From Anisus vortex (Eukaryota > Mollusca > Gastropoda > Planorbidae): a DNA stretch of 64,000 nucleotides. This document shows positions 12,351 to 24,599 of this stretch, piece after piece; position 1 is the first letter of the stretch, and each line of letters opens with the position of its first letter. The translations under genes were made by a program, and so were the position numbers. The notes below the pieces were generated by a model. That model ran no database searches, was not told the origin of the DNA, and was given only the letters and a program-made list of their open reading frames with translations. The stretch is from positions 12,924,420 to 12,988,419 of the forward strand of contig OX421509.1 of the NCBI GenBank assembly GCA_949126835.1, written 5' to 3'.

Positions 12351-13965
12351 ATACTAAGCAAGAGACAAGATGACAATAAGACCTGGTTAGAGGCAAACAC
12401 CCTAAATCCAACTTTAACTCTCACAACGGCACATTTAAAACCATTAGTGTCAACAAAAGAGTTCTCTATCTAAATTTTTTTTTCCAGAAATTGTGTTGTT
12501 TTTCAAAATAGAATTAGGACAATGGCTGGTTAAAAAACAAAGTCATGAGGTTGATATAAAATATTTCAAAGTACTGATGCTTGCTAAACAGGACACACAA
12601 CTTGGTGCTCTGAAGTAATCAATCTGCTTATGACATTTTTTTACCATATCAGAACATCCCAAAAAAACTTGGGGCACCCTGACAATTTCCTCACTATTTT
12701 TTCCTCTACAGTACAAGCATTGATTGGAAGGGGTGGGGGGTCATTCTGAGATAGAGCCCTCTTTGAGCGTATTCTTTTACACTCATGGGAATGTTTAGGA
12801 GCGTGTTTTCAAAGAGATGAAAGAGGAATACATGGACAGGATACATGGGAACTCCCCGACAGCTACAGTGTTTGAAGATCATTAAGTAAGTGACAACCAC
12901 AATGTCGACTGCTGTCAACAGCACATGTTCATTGTTGTATAGGCTAACAGGAGTTGAAATCAAATAAGAAAGTAATTATAATAATACAATGTTTTGTCAA
13001 AAAAGTCTGGCGGTTTATTTCTCAACGTGTCAAGTTTCACATTATTATTGTTTTTAACACTCCGGCATAAAATGATCTTTAAAATGTCATTTGGTCGGGG
13101 AGATAGTTTTCTTTTAATTCCTTATCTGGCACCTGTGCTCACAACATCGTGCCCGAAGGCTGCTAGGGCCTCCACCTATGCATACACCACTCTGGGGGAG
13201 TAGAGTGGGCCTTGTCGTCCCCCTACAAGGGCCATAAAGCTATCCGTATTATTTAGACATGTGTTCAAGTGCCGGGGGGGAATAAGGGGGGCGGTCTTAT
13301 GAGTTATTATCTGTCGATAGCTTTGACCTGCTAGAGGGCACTTCATAACCAGGGGTCTAGTTGAGAGAGTTTTTCAACAGAGAGTGACTGCGTGCAATGA
13401 TATAAAACTATCCACACACACGTACGCACATATGTTCTAAGAGTTCATTGCTGATCTGCACGAAACAAACATTTAGATGAAAAGTTACAGTCTGAGATCG
13501 ACTAAGTACCATAAAAGCTGCTAGTTAGAAGCATAAAAGGTAGGAGGGGGGTTTACGTTTTATTTATATTTTGCAAGATATTTACATGGCCATCAACCTG
13601 TGACTGCCATTTTATTTCTTCCCACATAACATTGAAACATTTTCCTGACAATAAATGGCCATTCTGCTGAAAGAAAAAAGAAACGGCCTGCCCTAAATAG
13701 AAAGAAAAAGAAAGAAAAAAGCACATAGCCTCTGGCACTCTGCGGAACAATGGGCTGGAGTGAAGTGTGCAGAAAGCAAAGCCGCCAAAAATGAAGTGGA
13801 TGGACTACAACTCAGATCCTGAGGCTGGACGCTATGATAGATTACAACTATATGAGTGAATGAATAAGAATGGTAAAAATAAAAAAATCCTAGCGGTACA
13901 TTATTTCAAATGTTTTTTATAAGTAATAATTTGAGGGGGGGGGGGAGGTCAAAATCAGAAATAAT

Positions 13966-14226
13966 GTAAAGTACCCTTCGCATCGAATTGATCATAGGGC
14001 CGGTGACGTGGTAGCGTTCACCAGTTTCTGTGGCCACGACATACTAGGTGATTGTTTGGCCAGCACAGTGCACAGCCACCTTTACTTTACCCCAACTAAG
14101 GTCAGGTAACTAATCAGAGCTGGGTAGACTCAGGAACACCTTCCAGACCCAGGAAAAATAGTTAGCATTCGAACCCAGGACCTTCGGTACACCCGTCAAA
14201 CGCGCTAACGCTCTGCCACCATGCTC
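13966..14226 (-). repeat. tRNA-derived SINE, family A
   Basis: A full-length minus-strand copy. Read on the minus strand, it starts near GAGCATGGTGGCAGAGCG (A-box-like), has a GGTTCGAATG-type B-box region, then the shared GAGTCTACCCAGCTCTGATT and GGGGTAAAGTAAAGGTGG blocks, and ends in GGGTACTTTAC. Confidence 0.85.
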
Positions 14227-14778
14227 ATTCAAATCAGAAGTAGGCCCCCACCAAAATATATCTTTGAAAAATATGATTGCTTGACGCTAGACCTAACTTT
14301 AGGGTGACTATAGCGAGCTTACAGTGAGCAGGCACAAGACTAGTGTCAAGATAATTAAGGACAATGCCATGCTTGAAGTAACGACTACATCCATTCATTC
14401 AAAGAATGGAAAGACTTTTTCTAAATGGCTTCTATTTATGAGGTAGCACAATATTTTAATTTTGTATCTAATCTAATAATGAAAAAAGGTTCAAGGTTCC
14501 CAGGACAACCCTGTTTTGGAAGACCAACATATTCCCTTGTTCTAGATGACCCATGGGAGAAACTATTGTTCTGGATGGCCCCATACTTTCGCCTGTTTTT
14601 TGGTTCATCGCACATATTACTTTGAGAGGTGTGAGGGGGATATATGGCAGAGATAGTGGGCTTGTTATGATTTTTTTCCTTACTGCCGATTCTACTATTA
14701 TGTGGACACATTACAATTTTATGACGCTTATGTCTGAAATTGCAATAAAATCTGGCCATTCAATGTTTTGGTTTTGCA

Positions 14779-14784
14779 TTTATT
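14779..14784 (-). terminator. Candidate polyadenylation signal for the Smad transcript
   Basis: TTTATT on the plus strand gives AATAAA on the minus strand, about 800 bases after the Smad stop codon. It is the first canonical hexamer I found downstream. No downstream GU-rich element was evaluated, so this is only positional. Confidence 0.25.
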
Positions 14785-15583
14785 AAATATATATATATAT
14801 AAATGTATATATATATTTTAATAAACTGCAAAAGTGCACATGATGTTGCTTAAGGTATGGAAAATACAATAGGCATCTAAAAGGTATATTATTTTCAAAA
14901 AAGGGTTTGTTTGAGTAAAAGAGAGCTATGTGAGTGTCAAAACACAAATGTTCTCTTTGATGAAAAACATTTCTTGATGGAACTAGTTGCATATTTTTTC
15001 AAAAGAATAAATGGATAAATCATTTTCAACATATTAAAAATGATAAGCTCAACATTTCCTTGTATAACCTTTAGATACAATTCTTTCTGGCTTCTACATT
15101 CTTTGGATAATTTGTTTTCAAGAGCAATTAAGGTTTCTCGAAAAAATTGCAGAACTTTAAAACAAAAAAAAAACTAATATAAAACAAAAGTTCTAAAAGT
15201 AACCATGAAATATCTCGAAAGATAAGGAATTTGGTAACATTGGTTAGAAATTAACCAGAAAATATTTCTTACATTTTTTTTACAGTTTGAGCTTCACAAA
15301 AAAAAAAGTTACTAACTGGCATAACAAAGATAAAACAATTGCTTTAAAAATGTAAAAAACAACTGGCCATTAGAAATTCAGGACTACATAAATATTAAGA
15401 TATCTCATATTTAAAAATAACATTTAGATTTATCTGTTCAGTTTACATCTGCGTATTGGTGTGGATTATCAAAAAAAATGAAATGGGGATTGGTTTGCAA
15501 AAGAATTTAACTGGGCGAGTTTAAAGGGGTTATATATAAATACAGCCGACAAGCAACAACTTTTGTTTTCAAATATAACAGTA

Positions 15584-16938
15584 TCAGGAACTTGAGTTCC
15601 GCCTACATACTCCAAGGAAAACCTCCAGCCAACAAGGGCAGGATGTGATGAACTGCCTCGAGTAATTGTGGCCCCACCCTTTGGCCAAGCTGATTCTCAC
15701 GCTGCAGGGGTCGAAGGGGCCGTCCTTCCGCATCCTGCGCCTGGCCTCCGTGTGCTCGAGGAGCTCCGCCCTGGCGTAGTCAAAGATCTTGATGGAGTAG
15801 CCCGGGGGCACCTTCTTGACCACCAGGGACTTGGGGGAGTCGGGGTTGTCCAGGGTGGGGGAGTTCACGAATATGGGGAAGCTGGAGGCGTTGTAAGCCC
15901 AGACCTCGCCTTGCCTGAAAGGTAATTTGGTGGAGCTGTGAAAAGATGCTGGGTGGGGAGCAGGGCTCCGCGGCTGCTGATCGCCCGTTTGGGGCTTCGA
16001 CAAGGTGTTGCACTGCTTTGTGACCAGTGACTTTGTCATTTTGCTGCTGCCATCTGCCTCCATGGGGGATGTCCTTTTGTTGCTGCATGTCTTTTTACTG
16101 TTGCTGGGGGCATAGTCCAGGTGAGTGAGGGCGGTAGGAGTTGGCGACACTTGTCTTGAGCGTAAACTTTCTGAGGCAGCAGCCGGTGGCGCATCACCGC
16201 TGTGATAAGGTGGGGGTGATGAAGGGGGTGACGATGATGATGAAAATGAGGATGGCGAAGATGATGGGTGGAGGTGCAAGGTCGGACCTTGCGGCAAAAC
16301 AGGAGATGGGGGAGGACTTGTTGCGGCGCTCTGCGCAAAATCCATAGTCTCATCACAAATGTCCTCCGCGTCGCAAGGTATGTAGCGGCATGTCCTGGGC
16401 TGGACATGGTGGCACTGACCATACTCTGCGCACGACACCACACGACCAGTGCAGGCCCCACATTCACAACCATTAGTAACTCTGGGCCACACTTCTCCGG
16501 GCCCTTCCCCCTCCAGGCACAGTGATGTATTGATTGAATTTGAGGTAGATGATGTAATATTATTGTTAGCACAGCCACTAAAACTATCGGAGAGATTAGC
16601 CACCTGGTTTGAGCCGCCCAGTCTGGCATCCAGTGCGTCGACGCCCTTCGCTTCGCCCTTGGGCGCCCTCAGCAGGTTGGCGTTGTTTCTGTGGGCCGCC
16701 TCCCGGCTCAGTATTATCCCGAACCCGATCTTCTCCCTCGTCCTCCTCACTGCCTCGTCGGCCGTGGGCTTCTGGAAGAGTCTAAGGCACACCCCGTTCC
16801 CGTGGGGCAGCTGCTGAAACACGTGGACGTTGGGCTCCGTGACCTGGAACAAGCGGCCCACCCGCTCTCGGAGCTCCCAGTAGGCCAGAGTGCACCAATA
16901 CATATGACCCTCTTCAGAGTTAAGCTCATCTGTGTTAC
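15584..16938 (-). CDS. Smad6/7: Inhibitory Smad, terminal exon: MH2 domain with large insertion
   Basis: The exon starts after a minus-strand acceptor CCCAAACAG and supplies residues 177-627. MH2 begins at [18 protein letters not shown] (from about residue 190) and runs through [12 protein letters not shown] and [13 protein letters not shown]. It then breaks for about 263 residues (257-519) and resumes at [55 protein letters not shown] and [11 protein letters not shown]. The resumed part matches I-Smad MH2 strongly, including the RQFIxSCPCWLE signature near the C-terminus. The insertion holds a cluster of eight cysteines and two histidines (about residues 334-371), Ser/Pro-rich low complexity and a PPPY motif (418-421). 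It stays open with no stop over 789 nt. The C-terminus is RRNSSS. The exon is far more GC-rich than its AT-rich surroundings. Confidence 0.93.
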
Positions 16939-17186
16939 CTGTTTGGGATGGGAAAAAAAAAACACAATTAAAGTCATGATAACAAAAGAAAATGAAAAAA
17001 AAATAATTGTATAAGCCTTGATATCAACAAAAATGTTTAGAAACTCAATAACACCAATAATTTATTATTACCAATTAATGACAGGAAGTATCAGCAGTGG
17101 ATGGGGGGGGGGGAAGGAAAGGGGGAAGAGATATCAGTCTCATCCTTCGCTGACAGATAAAGACATGGCTATGGCCGTGTGGACAG

Positions 17187-18060
17187 ATATTTCAGCATTA
17201 GTAACATGTACTCATGTGGGCAGATATTTTAGCATTAATAACATGTACTCGTGTGGGCAGATATTTTAGCATTAATAACATGTACTCCTGTGGGCAGATA
17301 TTTTAGCATTAATAACATGTACTTGTGTGGGCAGATATTTTAGCATTAATAACATGTACTCCTGTGGGCAGATATTTTAGCGTTAATAACATGTACTCAT
17401 GTGGACAGATATTTTAGCATTAATAACATGTACTCGAGTGGGCAGATATTTTAGCATTAATAACATGTACTCCTGTGGGCAGATATTTTAGCATTAATAA
17501 CATGTACTCCTGTGGGCAGATATTTTAGCATTAATAACATGTACTCGTGTGGACAGATATTTTAGCATTAATAACATGTACTCGAGTGGGCAGATATTTT
17601 AGCATTAATAACATGTACTCCTGTTGGCAGATATTTTAGCATTAATAACATGTACTCGAGTGGGCAGATATTTTAGCATTAATAACATGTACTCCTGTTG
17701 GCAGATATTTTAGCATTAATAACATGTACTCGTGTGGACAGATATTTTAGCATTAATAACATGTACTCGTGTGGGCAGATCTTTTAGCATTAATAACATG
17801 TACGCGTGTGTGCAGATCTTTTAGCATTAATAACATGTACTCGTGTGGGCAGATATTTTAGCATTAATAACATGTACTCGTGAGGGCAGATATTTTAGCA
17901 TTAATAACATGTACTCGTGTGGACAGATATTTTAGCATTAATAACATGTACTCATGTGTGCAGATATTTTAGCATTAATAGCATGTACTCGTGTGGGCAG
18001 ATATTTTAGCATTAATAACATGTACTCGAGTGGGCAGATATTTTAGCATTAATAACATGC
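17187..18060 (+). repeat. Minisatellite, 37-bp unit, about 23 copies
   Basis: The unit is AGATATTTTAGCATTAATAA followed by CATGTACTCGTGTGGGC. Copies vary mostly in the last third (CTCGTG, CTCCTG, CTCGAG, CTCATG; GTGGGC, GTGGAC, GTTGGC). The array starts about 250 bp from the MH2 exon acceptor, within intron 2. Confidence 0.97.
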
Positions 18061-19974
18061 ATTCGGAACAAAGTCTCCCCTTCACTCTGTGACAGATGTT
18101 GTGACAGTTGTGTGTTTGTGTTGCATGTGTTTACTATTAAAAAAATTATTATGATTGATGTTGTTTGTTTTCGGTAATTAGCCGAATGAGGCAATGACAA
18201 GCTTGATGAAGAAAATTCAAGTGGTTTGTATAATATAGGTAGGTGCTGATTTTAAGTACCTTGTTAAGACTTCATGAAGGATTCTACTTGGCTTAGAGCT
18301 TACTATAAGTCCTTCCTCTCCGAAAAGAAAGAAAAATCTACTTATTCCTCGCCCCCCTCTCCTTTATTTGTCTATTCCACTCTCAGTCTCTCTTTCTTTC
18401 TCTCCCATATTTCTCTCGCCTTATTTTTTAGACACCCCAAAAAAAAAAACATTTTTTTTTAAACCTAAGGTGCGCAACTCATATCTTCAATGAATGTCAC
18501 TCCTCTCTCGCTCATCTACGGTCGCTTCCCTTGTGAAAAAAAAAAGGTCGAATTCCACACAGGGCGGTTACAGTGAGCAGCCGTGTTGAAGAAAGAAAGA
18601 AGGAAAAAATAGAGGAGAGATAGAAAATATAAGGCCTTCAACTCCCCCGCGACCCATATAAAATAGACTCGCCCAGGGAGACGTAGTGACTCCAGCCTGT
18701 CTGTCAGTGTTAAAGTTTTGACTTTTCTACAAGGCGAGGTATTATAGCGCAGGTTAGGAATGTTAGTGTTGGTGGTGGGAATAGACAGAGAGAGGGACAG
18801 GGGGGAGGGGGGGAGCACGGTGCGGAGGGAGGGGCTGGGGGGGAGAACTTGGAATTTTTTTTCTCAACAGGGCTAAATAAATAAATTGTAATGGGAAGTT
18901 AGAAAAACGACAAAATAATAAAAAGAAAGCAATAACAATAATAATATCAAATGTAGAATATAATAATATATAAATATAGAATAATAAACGTCTAAGCTAA
19001 TAGAGTATAGATCTAGACTTTTCTAAACAAGTAATTATAACATTTAATATCGTTATTATAATGATGGTTGTGGTGAAAACGACAAAATAAATCGTTTTTT
19101 GTTGTTGTTTTAAATAGAGTTGAAAAAAAGGGGGGGGGCAGTTTCTATATTTAGATCCCGGGGAGGGGAGGGGGTAATTATGTTTTGTATTTGAGAGACA
19201 GTGAGAAAGAAATAAAGAGTGTGGGGGGGGGGAGAAAATTATAGAAGATTCTTTATAGTCCTGATGAGAGAGAGAATATGAAGGAAGCGAATAGTGGTGG
19301 ATGACATTATGAGCAAATACATGCTTGCGTACACACACACTCGCACACTCAAACGCAACAATGTGTAGGGGCGTGCGTGCCTGAGTGCGGCAACAAGGAG
19401 AGACGGGAGGAGGAAGGGATGAAGGAAGAGTGGAGGGGCGGGCTACAGCTTGAAGCTCGCGCCGTGTGTGGGAGGATTACAGCGACGGCCCGAGATGTTG
19501 CCAAGGGGGGGGAGTGAGAGACACAGAGAGAGAGAGAGAGAGAAAGAAAGAGGGGCGGAGACTGTGAAAACGGGAGGTGGAAAAAGGTTGTGCGCGGGAG
19601 GGACAAGGGAGAGAGGGGGAAACGAACAACGGAAGATGAATAGCAAAGAACAAAAAAAAAATGCCAGGGGGTGGGGAGGCACGGGAGAGTTAGTGTGTAC
19701 TAGGTGTGTTTGCAACAACACGCGCTGTGGAATCTTCTTCTTCTTCTTCCCAATCGGTTCTATTGTGTACAAACACGAGTTATCTGTACACGGGTTATCT
19801 GCCTCGTCGCCCGCCCGTGGACTAGCGGGCGTCCCAGATTCCCAGAATCCTTTGTTTATTTATGTATATGTTCTCTCCACTGGATGAATGAATATTACGG
19901 ACAATTTTGTAAAATGTTTAAGCTTCCGCTAGGGCTGCAATGTAGGCCTACTTCATCCGAATGACAATTTCAGA
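18061..19974. other. Low-complexity intronic stretch
   Basis: It contains GA/CT-rich and poly-G stretches (for example around 18350-18420, 18780-18840, 19130-19215 and 19500-19620). Open frames here, such as one at 19450-19887, are low-complexity translations of these tracts. No gene is supported. Confidence 0.45.
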
Positions 19975-20395
19975 AAAGAGCTGCAATGTTCATTACTTGC
20001 GAATATTCACAACTGAAGAGAGTGACACCAATATTCAAATGACTAAACCTAGAAACACTAGAGGACAGAAGGGCAAAGAGTAAAGTAATAATACATAAGG
20101 CATTAAACTCTAATTTAGAAATACAACCCAATAACAACCTGTTGCAATGCTCAGATGAACATAAGGACAAAAACACTTTCCTTATTCCCTATGCGAGAAC
20201 AGATGCATATAAGTACTCGTTCTTCCAGAGTGGCATGCGGGAGGAATGGGTTGCCTGAACAAACCATAAAAACCAGTAAATAAACATCATTTAAAACATT
20301 AATAAAAATGCAGGACTAGAGTCGAACCAGGGATGAGCGTAGGACGCAATAAATCGTCTTTATAGAAGGAGCGTCTGGAATACATAAGATTTATA
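19975..20395 (+). mobile_element. 5'-truncated copy of the 2A-bearing CR1-like LINE
   Basis: It closely matches 28815-29230, the 3' end of the large CR1-like element. Shared stretches include GGACAGAAGGGCAAAGAGTA, GCATTAAACTCTAATTTAGA, TATGCGAGAACA and AGAAGGAGCGTCTG. Several indels break the reading frame. Its 3' end diverges after an AATACATAAGATT tail, which helps place the end of the full element at about 29233. Confidence 0.9.
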
Positions 20396-20697
20396 AGATT
20401 AGACCGGTATAATTTCAATACAAAAGTAACAACGAATAAGGGACACGTTGCCCCTAATTTTCCCTGGGATGGACGAAGGATGGGATGGTGTCCCCGATAG
20501 TTTCTGAGACGGTATCCCGGGCAACCCTGTAGGCATACCCTCTCACTGACTCCCCCTAACAGCTTATAATAAAGCCCATGCGTTGCAGACAGACTTCGAT
20601 TATATAACGTCAGTACAGTGTTCAATAATTGCGGGGGAAATTCATAATATGTATATCTGTCCTTTTTAACTTGGTCCTAAATAGTAGCAGTAGTAAG

Positions 20698-20778
20698 TGA
20701 AGTACCCGTCGGACCAAATTGATCATAGGGCCGGTGAAGCAGCGTTGACTAGTTTCAGTGGCCACATCACACTATAGT
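20698..20778 (-). repeat. SINE family A fragment (3' end)
   Basis: It carries GTGAAGTACCCGTCGGACC, TTGATCATAGGGCCGGTGAA and an AGTTTCAGTGGCCACATCAC block, the reversed 3' end of the family A SINE. The body is missing. Confidence 0.75.
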
Positions 20779-20877
20779 CACGATGTAAAGTATATAACAA
20801 TAACAAACAGGGTTACGAAAGGACATATTTGGGATATTATTTGTTTTGTTTTTTAAAATAAACTACGATATGCAATA

Positions 20878-21540
20878 CTCCAGGCTATACACTAGGATGT
20901 TCCCGACTCTCCGCTCCGTATTCCCGATTCTCCGCTACGGTATTCCCGGTTCTCCACTGCGGTTTCAGCCACTCTTCGTTGCGATGTTCCCGGCTGTCCT
21001 TGCGATGTTCCCGACTCTCCACTGCGCTATTCCCGGTTCACCCCCCTACGCTATTTCCGGCTCTCCTCTACGACACTTTAAACATTCCACTTACTCTTAA
21101 CTCTCCTCTTCGATACTCCCGGCTATATACTACGATGTTTCCGGCTCTCCACTTCAATATTCCCGGTTCTCCGCTACGATATTCCCTGTTCTCCGCTACG
21201 ATACTCCAGACTCTCCTGATCCAGTCTCTCCAATACGATACTCCAGGCTCTCTCCTGTTCTCCCCTACGATACTGCCAGCTCCCCCTATGAATAATGATA
21301 CTACCGGCTCCCCCCTATGAATAATGATACTACCGGCTCCCCTCTACGATACTGCCTGCTCCCAGCTAATCCCGGGCTCTTCCTACTCGCCCACTCTACT
21401 ACCACCATTCTCCAGGGCTCTACATCAATCCCGGCTCTCTATTACTTTACTCCCCGGGCTCTCTATTACTACCCCGGGGGTTCCCAACTCCAGGGCTCTC
21501 CACTAACCTCGGCTCCCTCCAGATCACCGGCTCCCGTACT
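20878..21540 (+). repeat. Degenerate minisatellite, about 20-22 bp unit
   Basis: Imperfect repetition of a motif like CTCCGCTACGATATTCCCGG. Core words CTCTCC, CTACGATA and TCCCGGCTC recur about 25-30 times with drift into CCCCGGGCTCTC toward the right. The open frames across it are repeat translations. Confidence 0.75.
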
Positions 21541-22404
21541 TGCTGCTTTGTTTAAAATGCTGTGAATTCTGGTGGCAGCGGAGAAGAACCCGTATCTCAC
21601 AATCATATCTTCCCTCGGCGTCCTGCCCTCGGCGTCCTGGTAATTTTGCCTCGCCGCCGACCTGACGACCTACATACCGTGACGTCAAATCCCTAAAAAC
21701 TTTTTTTTTTAGTAAGGGAAGGGTGGGAGGTGGGAGCGGGGGGAGAGATAGCCGTGTCTTCTTTCCTAACAGGAATATATATATATACAGTTTATAGTGT
21801 ACATCTAGCCACACTGGGAGGGGGTGATGTTGTGTGTGGATGGGTGAGAGGGGGTGATGTTTGGAAGTTGGAAAGAAGGAGCAGAGGGGGGGGGGGGAGG
21901 GGATTGAATTATATTTAGCAAACGCAGCTTTTGTAATGGTTTGTGTTATATTTAGTCAAAGAGAACTCGTTTGTGTTGGGAAGCAAACACAAAAAAAAGG
22001 GGAAGATTGAGGGGGGAGGGGAGGTATTATATATGTTACAGACAAACAATATCGCAAAATTAAAGAGAGGAAAAAAAAACAGTTATAGCTTGTATATTAA
22101 ATTGTTATTGTTGGATAGTTTTTCTGTGAGGTCGCATTTAGTAAGGGAAAGGAAAGTAGCCGCATTCCTTTCGTTTCCAAGGTTTTCCTTCCTTTGGTTG
22201 GGGGAGGGGGGGGGGCATACGACAATGCACAGACGCCTAAGTTTTCAGAGCTGTGGTAGACTCACGAACGTCTTCCAGATCTGGATTCGAACCCGGGACC
22301 CCCCTTCCCCCCCAGGAACGGCAATCCGTATGAGGTAGGAAGAGGATTCGAATGCTGGAACGACCTTTAGTATAAATGTTTGTGAGACACGGGTTGTCTA
22401 AACC

Positions 22405-22500
22405 TGGCCGAATCGTTGGAGGAGGAAGCAAGGTGCGCAACAGCCCGTCTCGCAAAGTCCTGGTGCATAGATGTTCAGGCCTACAATCTAGTCTGGCATT
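22405..22500 (+). repeat. GC-rich repeat X, fragment
   Basis: It shares GGAGGAAGCA, GTGCGCAACAGCCCGTCTC and a TCCTGGTGCATAGATG-like block with 35985-36120 and 42100-42240. The class is not recognised. Confidence 0.55.
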
Positions 22501-23317
22501 GTTTGACCCAATCTCTACATGGTCTAAAAAATCTCTCAATTGAACAAGAGTTTCTCACCACCCTACTTCCCTTTTCTTTGGTATTTAGTCAATGTTATAT
22601 CAGAATTAATTCGTTCTCTGTAGAGCCGGCACTCACGGTGAGGGACGTGACCCCCGTTGTCCAGCGAAACCATCAGACGCCTTTTTTTGCTGACGGACAA
22701 GCAGACGGTGTGGTTCAATTGTCAAAACATAGCAGGCCAAGATGGTTAGGTGGGTGAGTGGGGGGTGGGGGCAAGTCAAACTCTCAACAACATATAAAAT
22801 ATAATCAACCCCGCGCGCCCCCATGGCGATGCCATGCATTCACCCTCCAGCCCCCCCACTTCCGGTATATCCAGCCTGTGATTACAAGAGGGTGCAGTCA
22901 CCCGACACCTCTGCACCTTCTACGTGGATGGGGGCGAGAGATGGAGAAGGGTTTTTGGGGCAGGGGGGTGGGAGACGTTCTATTTTTATATTTTTAAAAA
23001 AATCAACGAAGATGACTGCAGCAGTATGAATCCTCAACTCTAACCTCTGGCGTGGGACATAGAACTAACGTAACTAACGCCGGACCCGTCAAGCCATGTA
23101 ATGAAGCACGACATAATGCACAACGAGGCGGATGGAAGCATAACAATACCGGGGACCACTACTACTAAGGGAATCCTTGTTTGCACACGGCGCCGCGGAC
23201 CATTGAACGGCAAGGAATTTTTGTCCCTATTCTTCTTCTCCATCTGCCGACATCACGGTCATTACCAAACAACGTATCCCATGGAGTGTCCAAGATCTAT
23301 ATATACCTATCTTATAT

Positions 23318-23396
23318 TCAGACAGACAGACAGACAGGGCAGACAGAGAGGGCAGACAGACAGGACAGACAGACAGGGCAGGGCAGACAGACAGTT
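23318..23396 (+). repeat. GACA microsatellite
   Basis: An imperfect run of CAGACAGACAGG and CAGACAGAGAGGG units, about 79 bp. Confidence 0.9.
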
Positions 23397-24097
23397 ACGT
23401 TCTGTTAATATTACACACACAGTTGTGAGCTGTTAATAAAGAAAATTGCCACGACTACGAACAGGGCCCACCAGGCCAGGGCGCAACACCAAAACAAGAA
23501 CAACTAAGCCCGCAACCCTGACTCCGCGAAATTCAGAGCACATCCCACACAGAGATTCTCACAACAAATGATACAAGCCACTGTGTGCTAAACTCGTCTT
23601 AGAAAGTTTTTAAAATAGAATTTAACTATGAAAAGATGGATTTAGCCAAAGTCAAAGACTATAACGAGATGGACCGCTTGCTTTAATATTTCTGCTATTT
23701 GATGACTCAATGAGCCCACGTCTTTTTTAAACTCCCGATTCCCTTGTGTATTGTAGGGGAGAGCGGGGAGAAGTGGGACGCGTGAGAAGTTGGACAACTC
23801 CAAATTTCACAAAAGGAGTGTCACCTAATTGCCATTATCTAATGTAAACAAACACATTTCCCATGTTCTTTTTAGCAGACTACCTTTTGTTTCTTTAAGT
23901 GTGCTAGAAACCCCATTTTTGAAAAGTACCCTCCAAAAGTATTTATTGATCAAAGCTTGTATAAATCTTTGACTTTTTAGCAAACTTTGTATATTGCATA
24001 AAGAAATAGACTTATCAATTAATATTCTAGTACTTAAACGAGTTTTGTAACTTTAATTGTTTGACTGTAATTTTAGTTTTATTTAGGAAACCCTACT

Positions 24098-24142
24098 TAG
24101 GGGTGAAGTGGGACAGAAAAATATCTATGTCCCACTTCTCCC
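24098..24142. repeat. Subterminal inverted motif pair of the pogo-like element
   Basis: GGGGTGAAGTGGGACA and, about a dozen bases on, TGTCCCACTTCTCCCC form an inverted pair. Both halves copy the terminal repeat of the element. Confidence 0.7.
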
Positions 24143-24599
24143 CATCACTTCTGCATTCTCTTTACCTTAATCATTTTAAACCTAAAAGGACTTCAAATCT
24201 AAAATGACATGCTTACAAATGTATTTAAATGATTAAATACAATATTATTCTTACGTTATGAATCAGAAAAAAATCTAGAAATAACTATTACATTATTTAT
24301 TTTTTTTTAATATTTTTTTTAACAAATTCAATTTCCTTTATTATTTTTTTATATTTTAGTTCATGTTTAGAGATTGCAAAGTACAAAGTAGGAAACTGTC
24401 TCAGGGAATGAGCACATTCAACTGGCGAATCAAAATCTGCACTTCATATAATTTGAAAAAAGATAGATCTAGATCAATATCAAGATACAAAGCTTTAACC
24501 AAATTATTCACAACCTATTTAATATTCTGTGTTGCACAACACAACTCACTATGCCCTTACCTAAATCCCTGCTCCCAGATGTTCTAATGTCTTAAAACA

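Larger units (their letters stand above)
11553..15583. other. Smad 3' flank / probable long 3' UTR and intergenic DNA
   Basis: No coding exon was supported on either strand. It carries two full SINE copies (12107-12350 plus, 13966-14226 minus), poly-G runs near 11890 and 13935, and a TA microsatellite at about 14785-14815. A block at 13140-13240 of mixed composition is not recognised. Confidence 0.4.
21541..23658. other. Intronic stretch without supported gene
   Basis: It holds poly-G patches (near 21885, 22200 and 22960), a minus-strand SINE head fragment (about 22243-22320, with TTCGAACCCGGGACC), a copy of the GC-rich repeat X (22405-22500) and a GACA microsatellite. No exon consistent with the Smad frame was seen. 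Confidence 0.4.

Noticed and set aside
16500..16630. Normal intron splitting the MH2 insertion through donor CAG/GTGGCT
   Set aside because: The donor phase (0) does not match the only good acceptor (phase 2 at 15915), so removal would break the MH2 frame.
15668..16817. Several plus-strand and alternative minus-strand open frames over the MH2 exon
   Set aside because: GC-rich shadow frames of the Smad exon; none has conserved motifs.
19450..19887. 145-residue plus-strand open frame
   Set aside because: Low-complexity Arg/Glu/Gly from GA-rich DNA with no domain; the opposite strand is equally open.
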